From positions 2,046,001 through 2,110,000 of the forward strand of contig OZ244811.1 in the NCBI GenBank assembly GCA_965220105.1: a DNA stretch of 64,000 nucleotides, in the 5' to 3' direction. Shown here piece by piece: positions 7,719-16,855 of the stretch (positions within the stretch are counted from its first letter, which is position 1; every line of letters starts with the position of its first letter). The position numbers and the translations under genes are program-made. Under the pieces are notes generated by a model. It worked only from the letters and a program-made list of their open reading frames with translations. It was not told where the DNA came from and searched no databases. This DNA is from Bin87 sp965220105. GTDB taxonomy: Bacteria; Chloroflexota; Dehalococcoidia; Lucifugimonadales; UBA3495.

Positions 7719-8969
7719 AGTAGACCACTATCATTGAAACGATGGCTGGTAATATGTGAGAGGACGGCAGCCAAAGGAAAAATGTTGGAGGTGGGGGTGG
7801 ATGTGATGGTGAAGAAATACCGTGTGGCGCTGGCTGAGGAGGAGCAACAGGAACTGAAGGGGCTGGTGTCCCGGCGACGGGCGGCAGCTTACAGGCAGAC
7901 CCACGCCCGCATCCTGCTGCTCTGCGATGAGAACCAGGCCAACGGGCCCATGAAGGACGTGGAGATCGCCCGGGCCCTCCAGGTGGGAACCGCCACGGTG
8001 GAACGGGTGCGCCGCCGCTGTGTGGAGGAGGGTCTGGAGAGGGCCCTGGGGCGCAAGGAGCAGCTGAACCGCCGCCCCAAGAAGCTGGACGGCCATGATG
8101 AAGCTCAGTTGATTGCCTTGGCCTGCTCCCAACCGCCGGAGGGCCGGGCCTCCTGGACGCTGCAACTGCTGGCGGACCGGCTGGTGGAATGCGAGATAGT
8201 GGACCGCATCAGCACCGAAACCGTGCGCCGGACACTGAAAAAACGAACTCAAGCCGTGGCTGAAAGAGTGCTGGTGCATCCCGCCACCGGGCAACGCCGA
8301 GTTGGTCTGCGCCATCCCGTCTGCGCCATGGAGGACGTGCTGGAGGTCTACCACCGTCAATTCGGGGACAACGAGGTGCTGGTGTGCCTGGACGAGACCA
8401 GCAAACAGCTGGTGAAGGAGACCCGCCAGCCCCTCCCGCCGCAGCCCGGGGCTGTCATGGCGTACGATTACGATTACGAATACCAGCGCAACGGGGTGAG
8501 CAACCTGTTCATGCTGTTCGCGCAGTTGCAAGGGTGGCGGCGGGTGGCAGTGACGGACCGACGCACCAAAGCCGATTGGGCCCGGGTGGTCAAGGAACTG
8601 GTGGACCAGGACTACCCCGACAAAGAGCGTATCGTGCTGGTGATGGACAACCTGAACACCCATCATCCAGCCTCGCTGTACGAGGCGTTCGAGCCGTCCG
8701 AAGCGCGGCGCATCGCCGAACGGCTGGAGATCCACTACACGCCCAGGCATGGGAGTTGGCTGAACATGGCCGAGATTGAAATCGGGGTTCTGGACCGACA
8801 ATGCCTGAGCCGTCGCATTCCCGACCAGGAGGTCCTGCGGCGGGAAGTTGCGGCATGGCAAGGTCAGCGCAACCGGGATGCGGTACGGGTGGAGTGGCGT
8901 TTCACTACCGCCGACGCTCGCATCAAACTGAAGTCCCTTTACCCGTCAATCCAACACTGACGGACTACT
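7719..8969 (+). mobile_element. IS630-family insertion sequence at a CTAG target
   Basis: The element lies between CTAG sites at 7717-7720 and 8968-8971, matching the known IS630 preference for CTAG with TA duplication. The terminal inverted repeats begin TAGTAG and are imperfect. It holds one full-length transposase ORF and is flanked by miniature elements with related ends. Confidence 0.75.
7806..8960 (+). CDS. IS630-family transposase, single uninterrupted ORF
   Basis: The product has an N-terminal helix-turn-helix domain (about residues 30-85) and a DDE core with VLVCLDETSKQ, VLVMDNLNTH and LNMAEIEIGVLDRQ. I prefer the ATG at 7806 (MVKKYRVALAEEEQQ) to the upstream 7734. Related copies in the window need a -1 shift at seven adenines. 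This one has six adenines (8238-8243), and a 14-bp duplication near 8303-8327 restores the frame. About 25 linker residues are therefore read in a different frame from its relatives. Whether the product is active is uncertain. Confidence 0.8.
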   Translation: MVKKYRVALAEEEQQELKGLVSRRRAAAYRQTHARILLLCDENQANGPMKDVEIARALQVGTATVERVRRRCVEEGLERALGRKEQLNRRPKKLDGHDEAQLIALACSQPPEGRASWTLQLLADRLVECEIVDRISTETVRRTLKKRTQAVAERVLVHPATGQRRVGLRHPVCAMEDVLEVYHRQFGDNEVLVCLDETSKQLVKETRQPLPPQPGAVMAYDYDYEYQRNGVSNLFMLFAQLQGWRRVAVTDRRTKADWARVVKELVDQDYPDKERIVLVMDNLNTHHPASLYEAFEPSEARRIAERLEIHYTPRHGSWLNMAEIEIGVLDRQCLSRRIPDQEVLRREVAAWQGQRNRDAVRVEWRFTTADARIKLKSLYPSIQH

Positions 8970-9098
8970 AGTAGTCCGAAATCTTTGTAATGATGAGTTG
9001 ATTGGTACTGGGGCTCTGCCCTGACCTACTGGGCCTACGCAGAAATTCGCCGAGTAACCCTGCATTTCACCCGTCATAACAAAGAAGTTGGTCTACTA
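8970..9098 (-). mobile_element. Miniature element A, right copy (inverted)
   Basis: By eye this is an exact reverse complement of 7476-7602 over about 127 bp. It begins at CTAG 8968-8971 and ends at CTAG 9096-9099. With the left copy it brackets the IS630 and element B. Confidence 0.7.
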
Positions 9099-9197
9099 GG
9101 GCATAAGGCGAATAGTATTCAATCGCGCTCGGGGAACGGCAAGGGTCGTGCATCCTGATCGTCACCCTCTTGTCCGCAGCCATCGAACAAGGTCCCA

Positions 9198-10239
9198 TCA
9201 ATCCGTCGATGTTCGTGCAACGTATTCGCCCCATTCCTCCATCAAACGTCGCCGCCTTTCCAGCAGGTCGGAGCGCGCGTACGCAGTTGGTACTTTGTCG
9301 GATTTGACGTAGGCGAGGGCCGCTTCCATCACTTCCACGCCATAATCGGTTTTCTCGCTAGCCCAATCCCGGAAAGCAGACCTGAACCCATGCACGGTGG
9401 GCGGCTCGCCGTCGACCGCCATGACTCCTGCCTCGCGGAGTCTTTTGCAGTGGATGGCGTCGCTAAGAAGTTTGCCGGTCAGTGGAGAGGGAAAAATGAG
9501 CCCTTCGCCGTCGTTCAACGACCTCGCTTGCGTCAAAACATCCATAGCTTCGGAAAACAACGGCACCCGGTGTGGTCGTCTCGCCTTCATCCGTTTGGCT
9601 GGGATGGTCCACAGCCGCGATTCCTCGTCTATTTCGTCCCAGGTGGCCATCCGCACTTCGGACGAACGCGCGCCGGTCAATATCAGGAATTCCAGCGAAA
9701 GAGCGGTCGCGGGGTTGGCTCGGGTTTGGCGTACCCGTCGAATCGCGTCACCAACCTGATCGTAGAGGACCGCCGGGTGGTATTTCACGGGAAGTCTCGT
9801 CCTGCCGAGGGCGGCGTCCAGGGCCTTTCCCGCTATCGGGTTGCCCTCGCAAAGTCATGGAGGTCTGCCCAATCCAGCACGGCGCTGATGCGCTGCCTAA
9901 TCCGGGTGGCCGTGTCGCGCTCGGCGTGCCAGATTGGCGTCAAGACGGCGACCACATCGGCCTGCGTTACCTGGTTGACGGGAAGGTCGCCCAGTTTCGG
10001 GAACGCATGACGTTCGAGGGATGCCCACCAGCGCGACGCGTGATGTTCACTCGTCCACGATTGCCGCTTGAATCGCCAAACCTCAGCGGTGGCATCGCGG
10101 AACGTGGGCATGGCCTTGCGCTGCTTCTCTGCGAGCGGATCAAGGCCCTCGCGAGCCTGTTGCTTGTTGACACGAGCCATTTCCGGCGCTTCCCTGAGGC
10201 TGATCACGTCCACGCTTCCCAGGCCCAGTGCGTGTCGTC
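9198..10239 (-). pseudogene. Tyrosine recombinase (phage/P4-type integrase), frameshifted and truncated
   Basis: The C-terminal part (9198-9788) keeps the catalytic pattern: arginine in TGARSSEV, HGFRSAFRDW, and a tyrosine in VPTAYARSDLLERR. The upstream part (to 10213 and beyond) is the SAM-like N-terminal region ending LDWADLHDFARA. One base is missing near 9846, so the frame stops at TAG and the continuation ANPIAGKALDAALG lies in the next frame. The first 50 or so residues usual for this family are cut off by the IS66 end at 10240. It is a dead integrase from an older island. Confidence 0.85.
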
Positions 10240-10249
10240 GTAACAGTTC

Positions 10250-11342
10250 AGACTTGAGGGGAAGTGAGCAATTGTCGGCAGGCGGTGAGAGGGTCGAAGC
10301 CTTGGGCCCGCCAGGCGCCGAAGACGGAGGCCAGCGTCATCTTGGTGTCAGTGCCCTGGTTTGAGCGCGTGCCACCACTGATCTTCCGGAGATCTTCCGG
10401 CTGATCACCACCGGGCGCAGGCTGCGCTCAGCGGCGTTGTTGTCCGGCGGGGCTTCCGGTTAGGCCACCAAGACAAAGAGTTCCTTGATGTGACCCTGGA
10501 TACGTCGGCACAGCCTGGTTTGGGCAGCCGACGCGTCATCCAGGTGGGGTCGGCAGAGGGCCAGCAGGCGGCGTTCCAAGGCCAGTCGGGCAATGCGCCG
10601 TTGCTGCTGCGACGGGTGGGTAAAGGCCGTGCCTTGGCGGTAAAGTTGGTGGACGGCATCGGCCCACCTGGCCAGTGGCGCGTCATCGGGGTAGAGGCCG
10701 CGCAGGTCGTGGATGTCCCGCAGCAGATGAGCCCAGCAGCGTTGTTTGGGACCGGCGTAGTGGTGGTAGGCGGCGTAGAAGTCGCTGACCAGCACGCCAG
10801 CAAACCCCTCGCCCAGGACTTCATCCACCACCGCCTTGCCCCGACCACGCCGCAGGAAGTAGCGCTGGGTGGGCGTGCTGAAGGTCCACACGTAGCCGTT
10901 GGCCCCGCTGCGCCGTGCGATGGATGGCGCTCACGATGGCTCCCACGCTGAGGCGCAGCCCATGGACAGCGCCCAGATACCATTGGATGGCGCCAATGGG
11001 CAATCTGGCCTCTTCCCGCAGCGTGGCAATCAGGCTGATCAGGTTGATGCCCAGGCGCTGCTGGCCCAGCACCACACCGTCCAGTTGCGCTGGGGGAATG
11101 CAGCGGCGTCGACACCTTGGGCACGTGCGGGCGATATAGACGTGCTCGGTAACTTCCGCCGGAACCCGGGGCAGGTCGATGACTTCCCGAGTACGCTGGG
11201 TCCAACCACCGGACAGCTGAGTTCCGCAGTCAGGGCAGTTCGCCACGGCGTGCTCCACCCGCTGGGTGGGCGTCATGCGGGACCGGGCAAAGCCGTGGGG
11301 ACGGCGCTGGCGGGGCGCTTTGCTAGGCTTTACGCAATTCAA
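10250..11342 (-). pseudogene. IS66 transposase (TnpC-like), 3' portion
   Basis: Pieces in different frames give the zinc-binding part (CPDCGTQL, CPRCRRRC), the conserved central part (AVVDEVLGEGFAGVLVSDFY, GPKQRCWAHLLRDI) and a C-terminus with EAPPDNNAAERSLRPVVISR followed by TKMTLASVFGAWRAQGFDP. At least three frame changes occur, near 10860, 10450 and 10370. The gene also lost its 5' part to the IS701-like insertion; the remaining N-terminal piece is at 12779-12977. Confidence 0.8.
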
Positions 11343-12777
11343 GCGGCGTAGGCAAGGGAATCTACAAGTCGGTGGTACAGTGCGACCGGGAGTTCCTGAA
11401 TGTCGGGGTCAGCGACCGACAGTGAGAAACCTTCCGACGCCAGCCACAGGTGGCGACGCGCCAGGGCGATGGCATCCACGAAGGTCGGCGACGGTTTGTC
11501 GTACCAAGCGGCCTTGCGCTGGGTCATGGGGCGCCGTTTCTGCAACGCGTGGGCGGCCAGGGTGGTCCAGGAGAAGAGTCCCAGTAGGGCGGGCGTGGTG
11601 CGGGCGATGGCGAGATCGGACCACTGGCGTTGTGTCTCCACACCCAGATGGGTTCGTACCTCGTGGAAGGTGACCTCCAGTTGCCAGCGCAGTACAAACC
11701 ATTCCAGGATCTGGGTCGGGTCCGCCGCCGGGTCGGTACAGAGCAGGGCCTGAGTGGCGAAGGAGCCCTGGGGGTCTCGGATCAGCACCCAGCGAATGAG
11801 GACGGGGGGCTTGCCGGAGCGGTACCAGACCGCCGTCTGGGAGGTGAGTTCCACGGCGCGGGTGATGCCGTCGTACCAGGCCACCTCGGCGCTGGCCCAA
11901 GTTACATCCGTCTGCGCAAGGAAAACTTTCAGCGGCGGCCGCCGCGAGCCCTTCAATGGCGGGCGACCGTTCTGGCCAGGTTGACGGGGTGGCGCTGGCG
12001 CATACAGGGCGGCGTCCAGACGCAATCTGGCGATCAGGGTAACGGGTTCACGGAGGGACTGGCAGCAGTGGAGCAAATCCAGCACGGCATAGCTGTTGTC
12101 GCCCACCAGCGCCAGGGGTCGGTGGGGCAGCCAGCGGCGCAGTTGCATGACCATCTGGCGGGCCCAGTCGGTGAGCTTCTTGTGCTGGCGTCCCTGCTGT
12201 TGGTAGTAACGGGTCGAAGGCGCCAGCACCGTGAGCGCCGGCAAGGCCCAATGGCGTCCGGCCCATGGCACGTGGCCCAGCCACATCAGGGAGATCCAGC
12301 GCAAACCGCTGGCCTTGACCACCTGAGACCGGCTGGAACGCACCGGGTCGCGGTAGATGGCCCGCGCCCTGATCTTGGCGCCGCGACGCCGTTCCAGGGT
12401 CTCGTCGATGCCGAAGATCAGTGGGCCGTCGCCACCATCCAGGTGCTGGAGCAACAGCGCCAGCAGGATGCGCGCTGCCTGGCGGGACGACCACACCGCC
12501 CGATTGAGCACCTCGTGGTAGCGGGCGTAGTCGCGCTGGTCGCTGCGGCCCATGACGCGCAGTGCCGCCGCCACGGTGCGTTGGCCCGGGGTCAGGATCG
12601 CGCCGACCAGCAGCAGTTGGGCTTTCCGCCAGGTTGGGCTCGTAAACAGCGTTGCGAAGGGAACGAGAACGGCTACAATGGCATCGGGCAGGGTGAGCAT
12701 GGCTGGGCCTTTCCGTTGAAAGTGGGGTCAGGCCAGCTTACCCTGTCTTTATACTTTTTCTAAATTATGCGTAAAGC
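11327..12777 (-). mobile_element. IS701-like insertion sequence inside IS66, CTAG target duplication
   Basis: The sequence CTAG occurs directly on both sides (11323-11326 and 12778-12781). Inside it the ends are inverted repeats GCTTTACGCA and TGCGTAAAGC. The four-base duplication and single long DDE transposase fit IS701. Removing 1451 bp plus one CTAG rejoins the IS66 reading frame. Confidence 0.85.
11339..12700 (-). CDS. IS701-like DDE transposase
   Basis: This intact 453-aa transposase has the catalytic aspartates in LIFGIDETLERRRG (near residue 96) and ALVGDNSYAVLDLL (near 197). The C-terminal glutamate region includes EWFVLRWQLEVTFHEVRTH (near 345). The ATG at 12700 begins MLTLPDAIVAVLVPFATLF. 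It fills almost the whole element, as in IS701-like units. It is one of the few complete transposases here, so this insertion is likely recent compared with the IS66 it interrupts. Confidence 0.85.
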   Translation of the reverse strand: MLTLPDAIVAVLVPFATLFTSPTWRKAQLLLVGAILTPGQRTVAAALRVMGRSDQRDYARYHEVLNRAVWSSRQAARILLALLLQHLDGGDGPLIFGIDETLERRRGAKIRARAIYRDPVRSSRSQVVKASGLRWISLMWLGHVPWAGRHWALPALTVLAPSTRYYQQQGRQHKKLTDWARQMVMQLRRWLPHRPLALVGDNSYAVLDLLHCCQSLREPVTLIARLRLDAALYAPAPPRQPGQNGRPPLKGSRRPPLKVFLAQTDVTWASAEVAWYDGITRAVELTSQTAVWYRSGKPPVLIRWVLIRDPQGSFATQALLCTDPAADPTQILEWFVLRWQLEVTFHEVRTHLGVETQRQWSDLAIARTTPALLGLFSWTTLAAHALQKRRPMTQRKAAWYDKPSPTFVDAIALARRHLWLASEGFSLSVADPDIQELPVALYHRLVDSLAYAA

Positions 12778-12778
12778 C

Positions 12779-12977
12779 TAGCTTTGGGCTGGGCCGGTTC
12801 CCGGTCGGCTTCGGGCTTCAGACCGGGCATCCGACCCGAGCCCCTGGCTTTGGCCGAGCCTTCCAATTGGGCAATCCGTTTCTCCAACCGCTCGATGATG
12901 ACCTGTTGCCGGACGATGCTGGCAATCAGGACATCCCGGTCGGCAGTTTTGAGATCAATTTCCCTGTCAATGCCCAC
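12779..12977 (-). pseudogene. IS66 transposase, 5' fragment
   Basis: The fragment encodes the leucine-rich N-terminal coiled coil typical of IS66 TnpC (IVRQQVIIERLEKRIAQLEG) and a proline/lysine-rich linker ending KPEADREPAQPKA. The sequence then runs into the IS701-like element and resumes at 11322 with PRQRRPHGFARSRM. Confidence 0.75.
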
Positions 12978-13091
12978 TATATGACATAACCACCACCGGC
13001 ACCGCCAGCACTCCCCGAACCCCTTTCGGCCAATTTACCTCTCCCAGTCTGAACCGTTACGGGGAAGGTTCAATGTTGTGGTCTGAAGTAG

Positions 13092-13384
13092 TCACGCGAT
13101 CCTATTCAAGACTGCTGCCTGTTTATTGCGACCCTCTCGGAGTCCTTCCACAACTGTGGAGAAAGTCTCGCAGGTCCCTTCCACATACACCGGCCTGAGT
13201 TCGCCGTTATCGTCCAGCAATCCGTTGGTCGGTGTCCTGCCGATTGACGCAGGCTTAGTTCGGACATCATCAGCTGGGATTGATACGGGCGTGTAGCCGG
13301 GGAACCTACCTCGCAGATCGCAAATCAAATCGCTCTTGTTCAGGTCCAAGATCGCTGCAACCCGCTCGAAACCCAGATCACGAA
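13092..13384 (-). pseudogene. C-terminal fragment of a hypothetical protein cut by IS5
   Basis: The minus-strand frame is open from the IS5 boundary at 13384 to a TAG/TGA at 13092. It reads DLGFERVAAILDLNKSDLIC at the cut and continues for about 97 residues. Composition is protein-like, with no stop and mixed charge, but I recognise no family. The 5' part is not found on the far side of the IS5, so the locus has also been rearranged. Confidence 0.5.
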
Positions 13385-14356
13385 GAGCCTATCCTAAAAA
13401 CTGGTGGAAACTTGCAGGGGGAGTTGCGGGAAGGCAAGCTGGGGTTGCGGCTAGACTGGGGGAATGACGAAAGCGAAAGACCCCAAGCCGCCGCGTCCGA
13501 AGCGTGCTGGCCCTGCCACCAAGACCAACCCCACCACCGGCTCCTTTCAGGTATCCGACGAGCTCTGGGAAGCGCTGGAGCCCCTGATCCCCGAGCATGT
13601 GAACACCCATCGGTTCGGCGGCGGCCGGCCCCGGGTTCCTGACCGCACCTGCGCCAATGGCCTCTTCTACGTGCTGCGCACCGGCGGTCAGTGGAAGGCG
13701 TTGGACGCCACGGGCATCTGCTCCGGCTCCACCGCCCACCTGCGCTTTCAGGAATGGGTCGCCGCTGGGGTGTTTCTGGAGCTGTGGCGGGTTGGGCTGG
13801 AACGCTATGACGAACTGAAGGGGCTGGACTGGAGTTGGGTGAGCATGGACGGGGCCATGACCAAATCACCCTTGGGCGGGGAAAAAAACCGGCGCCAATC
13901 CCACTGACCGAGGTAAAGGCGGCGTCAAGCGCCGCCGGTTGACCGAAGCTGAGGGCATTCCGGTGGGTCTGGCGGTGGACGGCGCCAACCGTCATGACAT
14001 GAAGCTGGTACGGGCCACGGTGGAAAGTCTGCCCGTGCCCCGACCGGCGTCCACTCCGGACCAACCCCAGGGCAGGTGCCTGGACAAAGGCTATGACTTT
14101 GACGAGGTGCGCCGCACGTTGGAGGAGTTCGGCTTCACCGCTCACATTCGTAGCCGAGGTGAAGCGGCAAAGGCCATCAAGCGGGCGGCTGGGTTCAAGG
14201 CGCGGCGCTGGGTGGTGGAACGAACCCACGGCTGGCTGAACCGTTTCCGGCGCATCCTGGTGCGCTGGGACAAGTCCCCTGACAACTACATCGCCTTTCT
14301 GCATTTCCCTTGCGCCCTTATCGCCCTCAGAGCCGCCAGGTTATTAGGATAGGCTC
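13385..14356 (+). mobile_element. IS5-family insertion sequence
   Basis: The inverted ends are GAGCCTATCCTAA (from 13385) and TTAGGATAGGCTC (to about 14356). One transposase fills the interior in two overlapping frames. The right end touches the CTAA target duplication of the neighbouring IS701. Confidence 0.8.
13464..14352 (+). CDS. IS5-family transposase in two frames (probable frameshift expression)
   Basis: The first frame (13464-13907) carries the DDE entry region with SWVSMDGAMTKSPLGG. The second (from about 13887 to 14352) carries VGLAVDGANRHDMKL and RRWVVERTHGWLNRFRR, supplying the other catalytic residues. The shift lies at seven adenines, 13882-13888, and needs +1 (or -2) reading or polymerase slippage to give EKTGANPTDRG. 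Two-frame IS5 transposases of the IS427 type are known, so this may be functional rather than broken. Confidence 0.75.
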
Positions 14357-14359
14357 TAA

Positions 14360-15789
14360 TACTACAGTCGCACTACTGTTGCCAGCTGCGATAATCGACG
14401 TTGGTAGTGGCTTTGTCGCGCTCTGGCCTGATGTCGCCGTCTCCATTGGGACCAGGACAGAACGAAATCGGCAGAGGGGTTTGGAGTCCATACCAGGCGG
14501 GTAAGCAGCCGACGCACCTCGGGGACTGTCAATGGAATCAGGCTCCGATCCCGGCACGGACTGCCCCCTTTTCCTCCAGGCATACCGGTGTCGTCGCTTG
14601 ATACCTGATCACCGCCAGGTAAGCGTGAGCCAGCATTGCCAGGGTGATGTGGCGATACCAGCCATCCCATCTGCGTACCTCGTACTGGTCCAGTCCAACC
14701 TGTCCTTTGGCCTCCTCGAAGCATTCCTCGATGGCCCAGCGGCGACCGGCCACCTTCACCAACTCCGCCATTGCGGTACCGGACGGGCCGAAGCAAACGT
14801 AGTAGGCCAGCTCAGCAGGCTTGGCAATGCTGCGCCGAGCCAGCAGCCAGTACTCTTTGCCCGGCTCCCGCAGGGGCCGTATCGCCACGGTGGTCCAGTC
14901 ATAAAATCTGGGACCCTTGGCACCGTCGCCCGCGCTCAGCCGATGCCAGTCGCATTCGTCAACCCACGACGCCAAACGATCTGCTCTCACCTGACGGGGT
15001 CCCTTTTCGGTCCAGGCCCACAGCTTCTCGTTGCTTTTTATGGCCAGCACATGGGGTATGCCCTCCCGCTCCAGCCACCGCCGCAGGTTACGGTCGCTGC
15101 CGTAGACCTCGTCTCCAGTAACCCAGCCGAAGGGGATCCCCGATTCCACCGCCCGCTCCAGTATCATCTGGGCCAACTGAGGCTTGGTGCGGAATTCGAC
15201 ATGCTCCGGCACCCCGGCCTCGCGGCGTCGCTCCCAGTCCTTCGCCCATACCTGAGGCAGATACAACTCTCGGTCCAGCAGGGTCCTGCCCTTGACACCC
15301 GCGTAGGCCAGGAATACTCCCACTTGGGAGTTCTCAATCCGCCCCGCCGTGCCGCTGTACTGCCGCTGCACCCCAACGGACTTGTCGCCTTTCTTGAGGA
15401 AGCCAGTCTCGTCCACCACCAGCACCCCATCGGCGTCGCCCAGATGCTCGACCACGTAGTCCCTGTGATCATCGCGAACCTGGTCCGCGTCCCACCTGTA
15501 GGTGGATAGCAGGCGCTGCACCCCGTCGGGAGTGGCGTCGCCCGCCTGCTCCGCCAACTGCCAGCCATTCTTCCGCTCTACGGAACTGAGCAGCCCCTGC
15601 AGGTACTCCAGCGCCCGCCGCCTCGGCTCCGGACGCCGGAACCGGCCCGCGATGCACTCATGCACCTTTTCGATCCCCTCAGCCCATCGGACCACTCCCG
15701 CCGCATCATCCATCACAACAGCCACCGCCTCACCTCAACACTGCTTGACTGCCCCTAATTCTACCTGCTCCTAATCTGCGGCTGTAGTA
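14360..15789 (-). mobile_element. IS701-family insertion sequence, CTAA target duplication
   Basis: CTAA is duplicated at 14356-14359 and 15790-15793, and the ends are TACTACAG and CTGTAGTA. Length is 1430 bp. It inserted between the IS5 right end and the integrase stop region, so it is the younger of the pair. Confidence 0.85.
14362..15725 (-). pseudogene. IS701-family transposase with a late frameshift
   Basis: The long frame (14538-15725, 395 aa) contains the DDE residues of IS701 enzymes in GVLVVDETGFLKKGDKSVGV, FGWVTGDEVYGSDR and RRWAIEECFEEAKGQVGLDQYE. The expected C-terminus, with PLTVPEVRRLLTRLVW and SQWRRRHQARARQSHYQRR, continues in another frame down to 14362. One base is gained or lost in the guanine-rich run near 14562. 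The core is intact, so the shift may only affect the last 60 or so residues. Confidence 0.75.
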
Positions 15790-16368
15790 CTAAGGGACGT
15801 CGGCCATCGTGTGGGTGCTGCCCACGATGGGCAGGTAGATGCGGAGCGTGACCTCGGGGTTGGCGTGTCCCAGCCAAGCGGACACGACGTTGAGCGGCAC
15901 GGCGGCAGTCGTGAGCCAGTGCCTGGCGGCGGAATGTCGCAGGCTGTGGGCGCCGGCCTTCTGGCGTCCGGTTCCTGGCGATTCCTCGTCGAGCCCCGCC
16001 TGCTCGATGCCGGCCCGCAAATGGCGCAGCGCCGTCTTCCGCGTCAGGCCCACGATGGTGTCGCGCGGGCCATAGGGCGTGGGCCAGTTGGCGAACAGGG
16101 TTGCTAAGTCGCCGTGAAGCGGGAGGGTTCGCCCTTTCCCACCCTTGCCGCAGCGCACCAGGAGCGTGCCTCCCTCGACATCGACGTCCCTCCATTCGAG
16201 GGCGACGGTCTCGCTGATGCGGAGACCGGACCTCCACATGATGAGGGTTGCCACGCGGGCTCGCCGTAGCCCGAGGGCCGCCAGGGCGTCCAGCAGTCGC
16301 TCGACCTGCGGGGGTGTCCAGTAGTGGGGAATGTGAGCCATGAGAACTTTTACGCCAAATGTTCCCAT
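15790..16368 (-). CDS. Tyrosine recombinase/integrase catalytic domain
   Basis: This 192-aa protein consists almost entirely of a tyrosine recombinase catalytic domain. It has arginine in SGLRISETVALEW (near residue 51), lysine in RCGKGGKGRTLPLHG, HSLRHSAARHW (near 145), a histidine in AWLGHANPEV and the nucleophilic tyrosine in LRIYLPI near the end. The core-binding N-terminal domain usual for integrases is absent, as in short XerD-like relatives. The start is uncertain: ATG at 16368, or at 16341 (MAHIPHYWTPPQ). The stop codon falls within the CTAA duplication of the IS701, but the pre-insertion reading also ends there. Confidence 0.75.
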   Translation of the reverse strand: MGTFGVKVLMAHIPHYWTPPQVERLLDALAALGLRRARVATLIMWRSGLRISETVALEWRDVDVEGGTLLVRCGKGGKGRTLPLHGDLATLFANWPTPYGPRDTIVGLTRKTALRHLRAGIEQAGLDEESPGTGRQKAGAHSLRHSAARHWLTTAAVPLNVVSAWLGHANPEVTLRIYLPIVGSTHTMADVP

Positions 16369-16563
16369 TTGGTCAAACCACGGCCCATGCTTGCAGCATT
16401 GACCACCCGTCGCGGACGCGTCCGCGAACGCCCTGCGGGCAGAAAATGGGTCCTTTAGGTATTAAAGTTCACAACCGAGCGCCGTTTGACGGTCGGCCAC
16501 TTTTGACCCGAGAGTACAACCAGATGGCGACCTACATCCATGGACTCGACAACTGGGTAGATT

Positions 16564-16808
16564 GGAGTCGACTCCGGTAGTGGGCAGAATCGTACGCTAA
16601 GTCCGCTATCGGCACTTTTACCACTGGTATTCGCCGGTGAGCAGGATGTGGGTCCACCCCAGAGTGGAGATTTGGGCCAGGAACTCGGGCTCGACTATCC
16701 GTTCATTCCGGCAGGCGCGGCGCTGTCTGTGAGGGGAGCGTCTATCGCACACTCAACCGGTGCCATTCCCATCATCGTACCATCCTGCCTCCTACCGGAA
16801 TCGGCCCC
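16564..16808 (+). mobile_element. Left Tn3 miniature remnant (about 245 bp)
   Basis: A left-type end (16564-16601) and a degraded right-type end (16771-16808, about 79 percent matched over 33 bases) face each other. Between them a short stretch near 16744-16762 reads VYRTLNR, the C-terminal helix-turn-helix of a serine resolvase, on the plus strand. This fits a Tn3-derived inverted-repeat miniature element. Confidence 0.65.
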
Positions 16809-16855
16809 GGTAGGGCAATTTGTCGGCGGCCTTCCCACCGCCCCTGGCACTCGGT

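Larger units (their letters stand above)
10240..13060 (-). mobile_element. IS66-family element, decayed and interrupted by an IS701-like element
   Basis: The ends GTAACAGTTCAGACT (10240-10254) and its inverse (about 13046-13060, two mismatches) bound a minus-strand IS66 transposase in pieces. No 8-bp target duplication is seen (GTGTCGTC against GGGGAAGG), so one flank has probably been rearranged. An IS701-like element interrupts it at 11327-12777. Confidence 0.7.

Noticed and set aside
10405..11205. Alternative 266-aa minus-strand frame over the IS66
   Set aside because: It is a shadow of the IS66 transposase; the recognisable motifs are in the other frames.
11630..12763. 377-aa plus-strand frame opposite the IS701-like transposase
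   Set aside because: Antisense shadow of a clear DDE transposase, without homology signs or ribosome site.
9198..16368. A functional integrative element between the two tyrosine recombinases
   Set aside because: The first integrase is truncated and frameshifted, the space between is filled with insertion sequences, and no attachment-site repeats were found.
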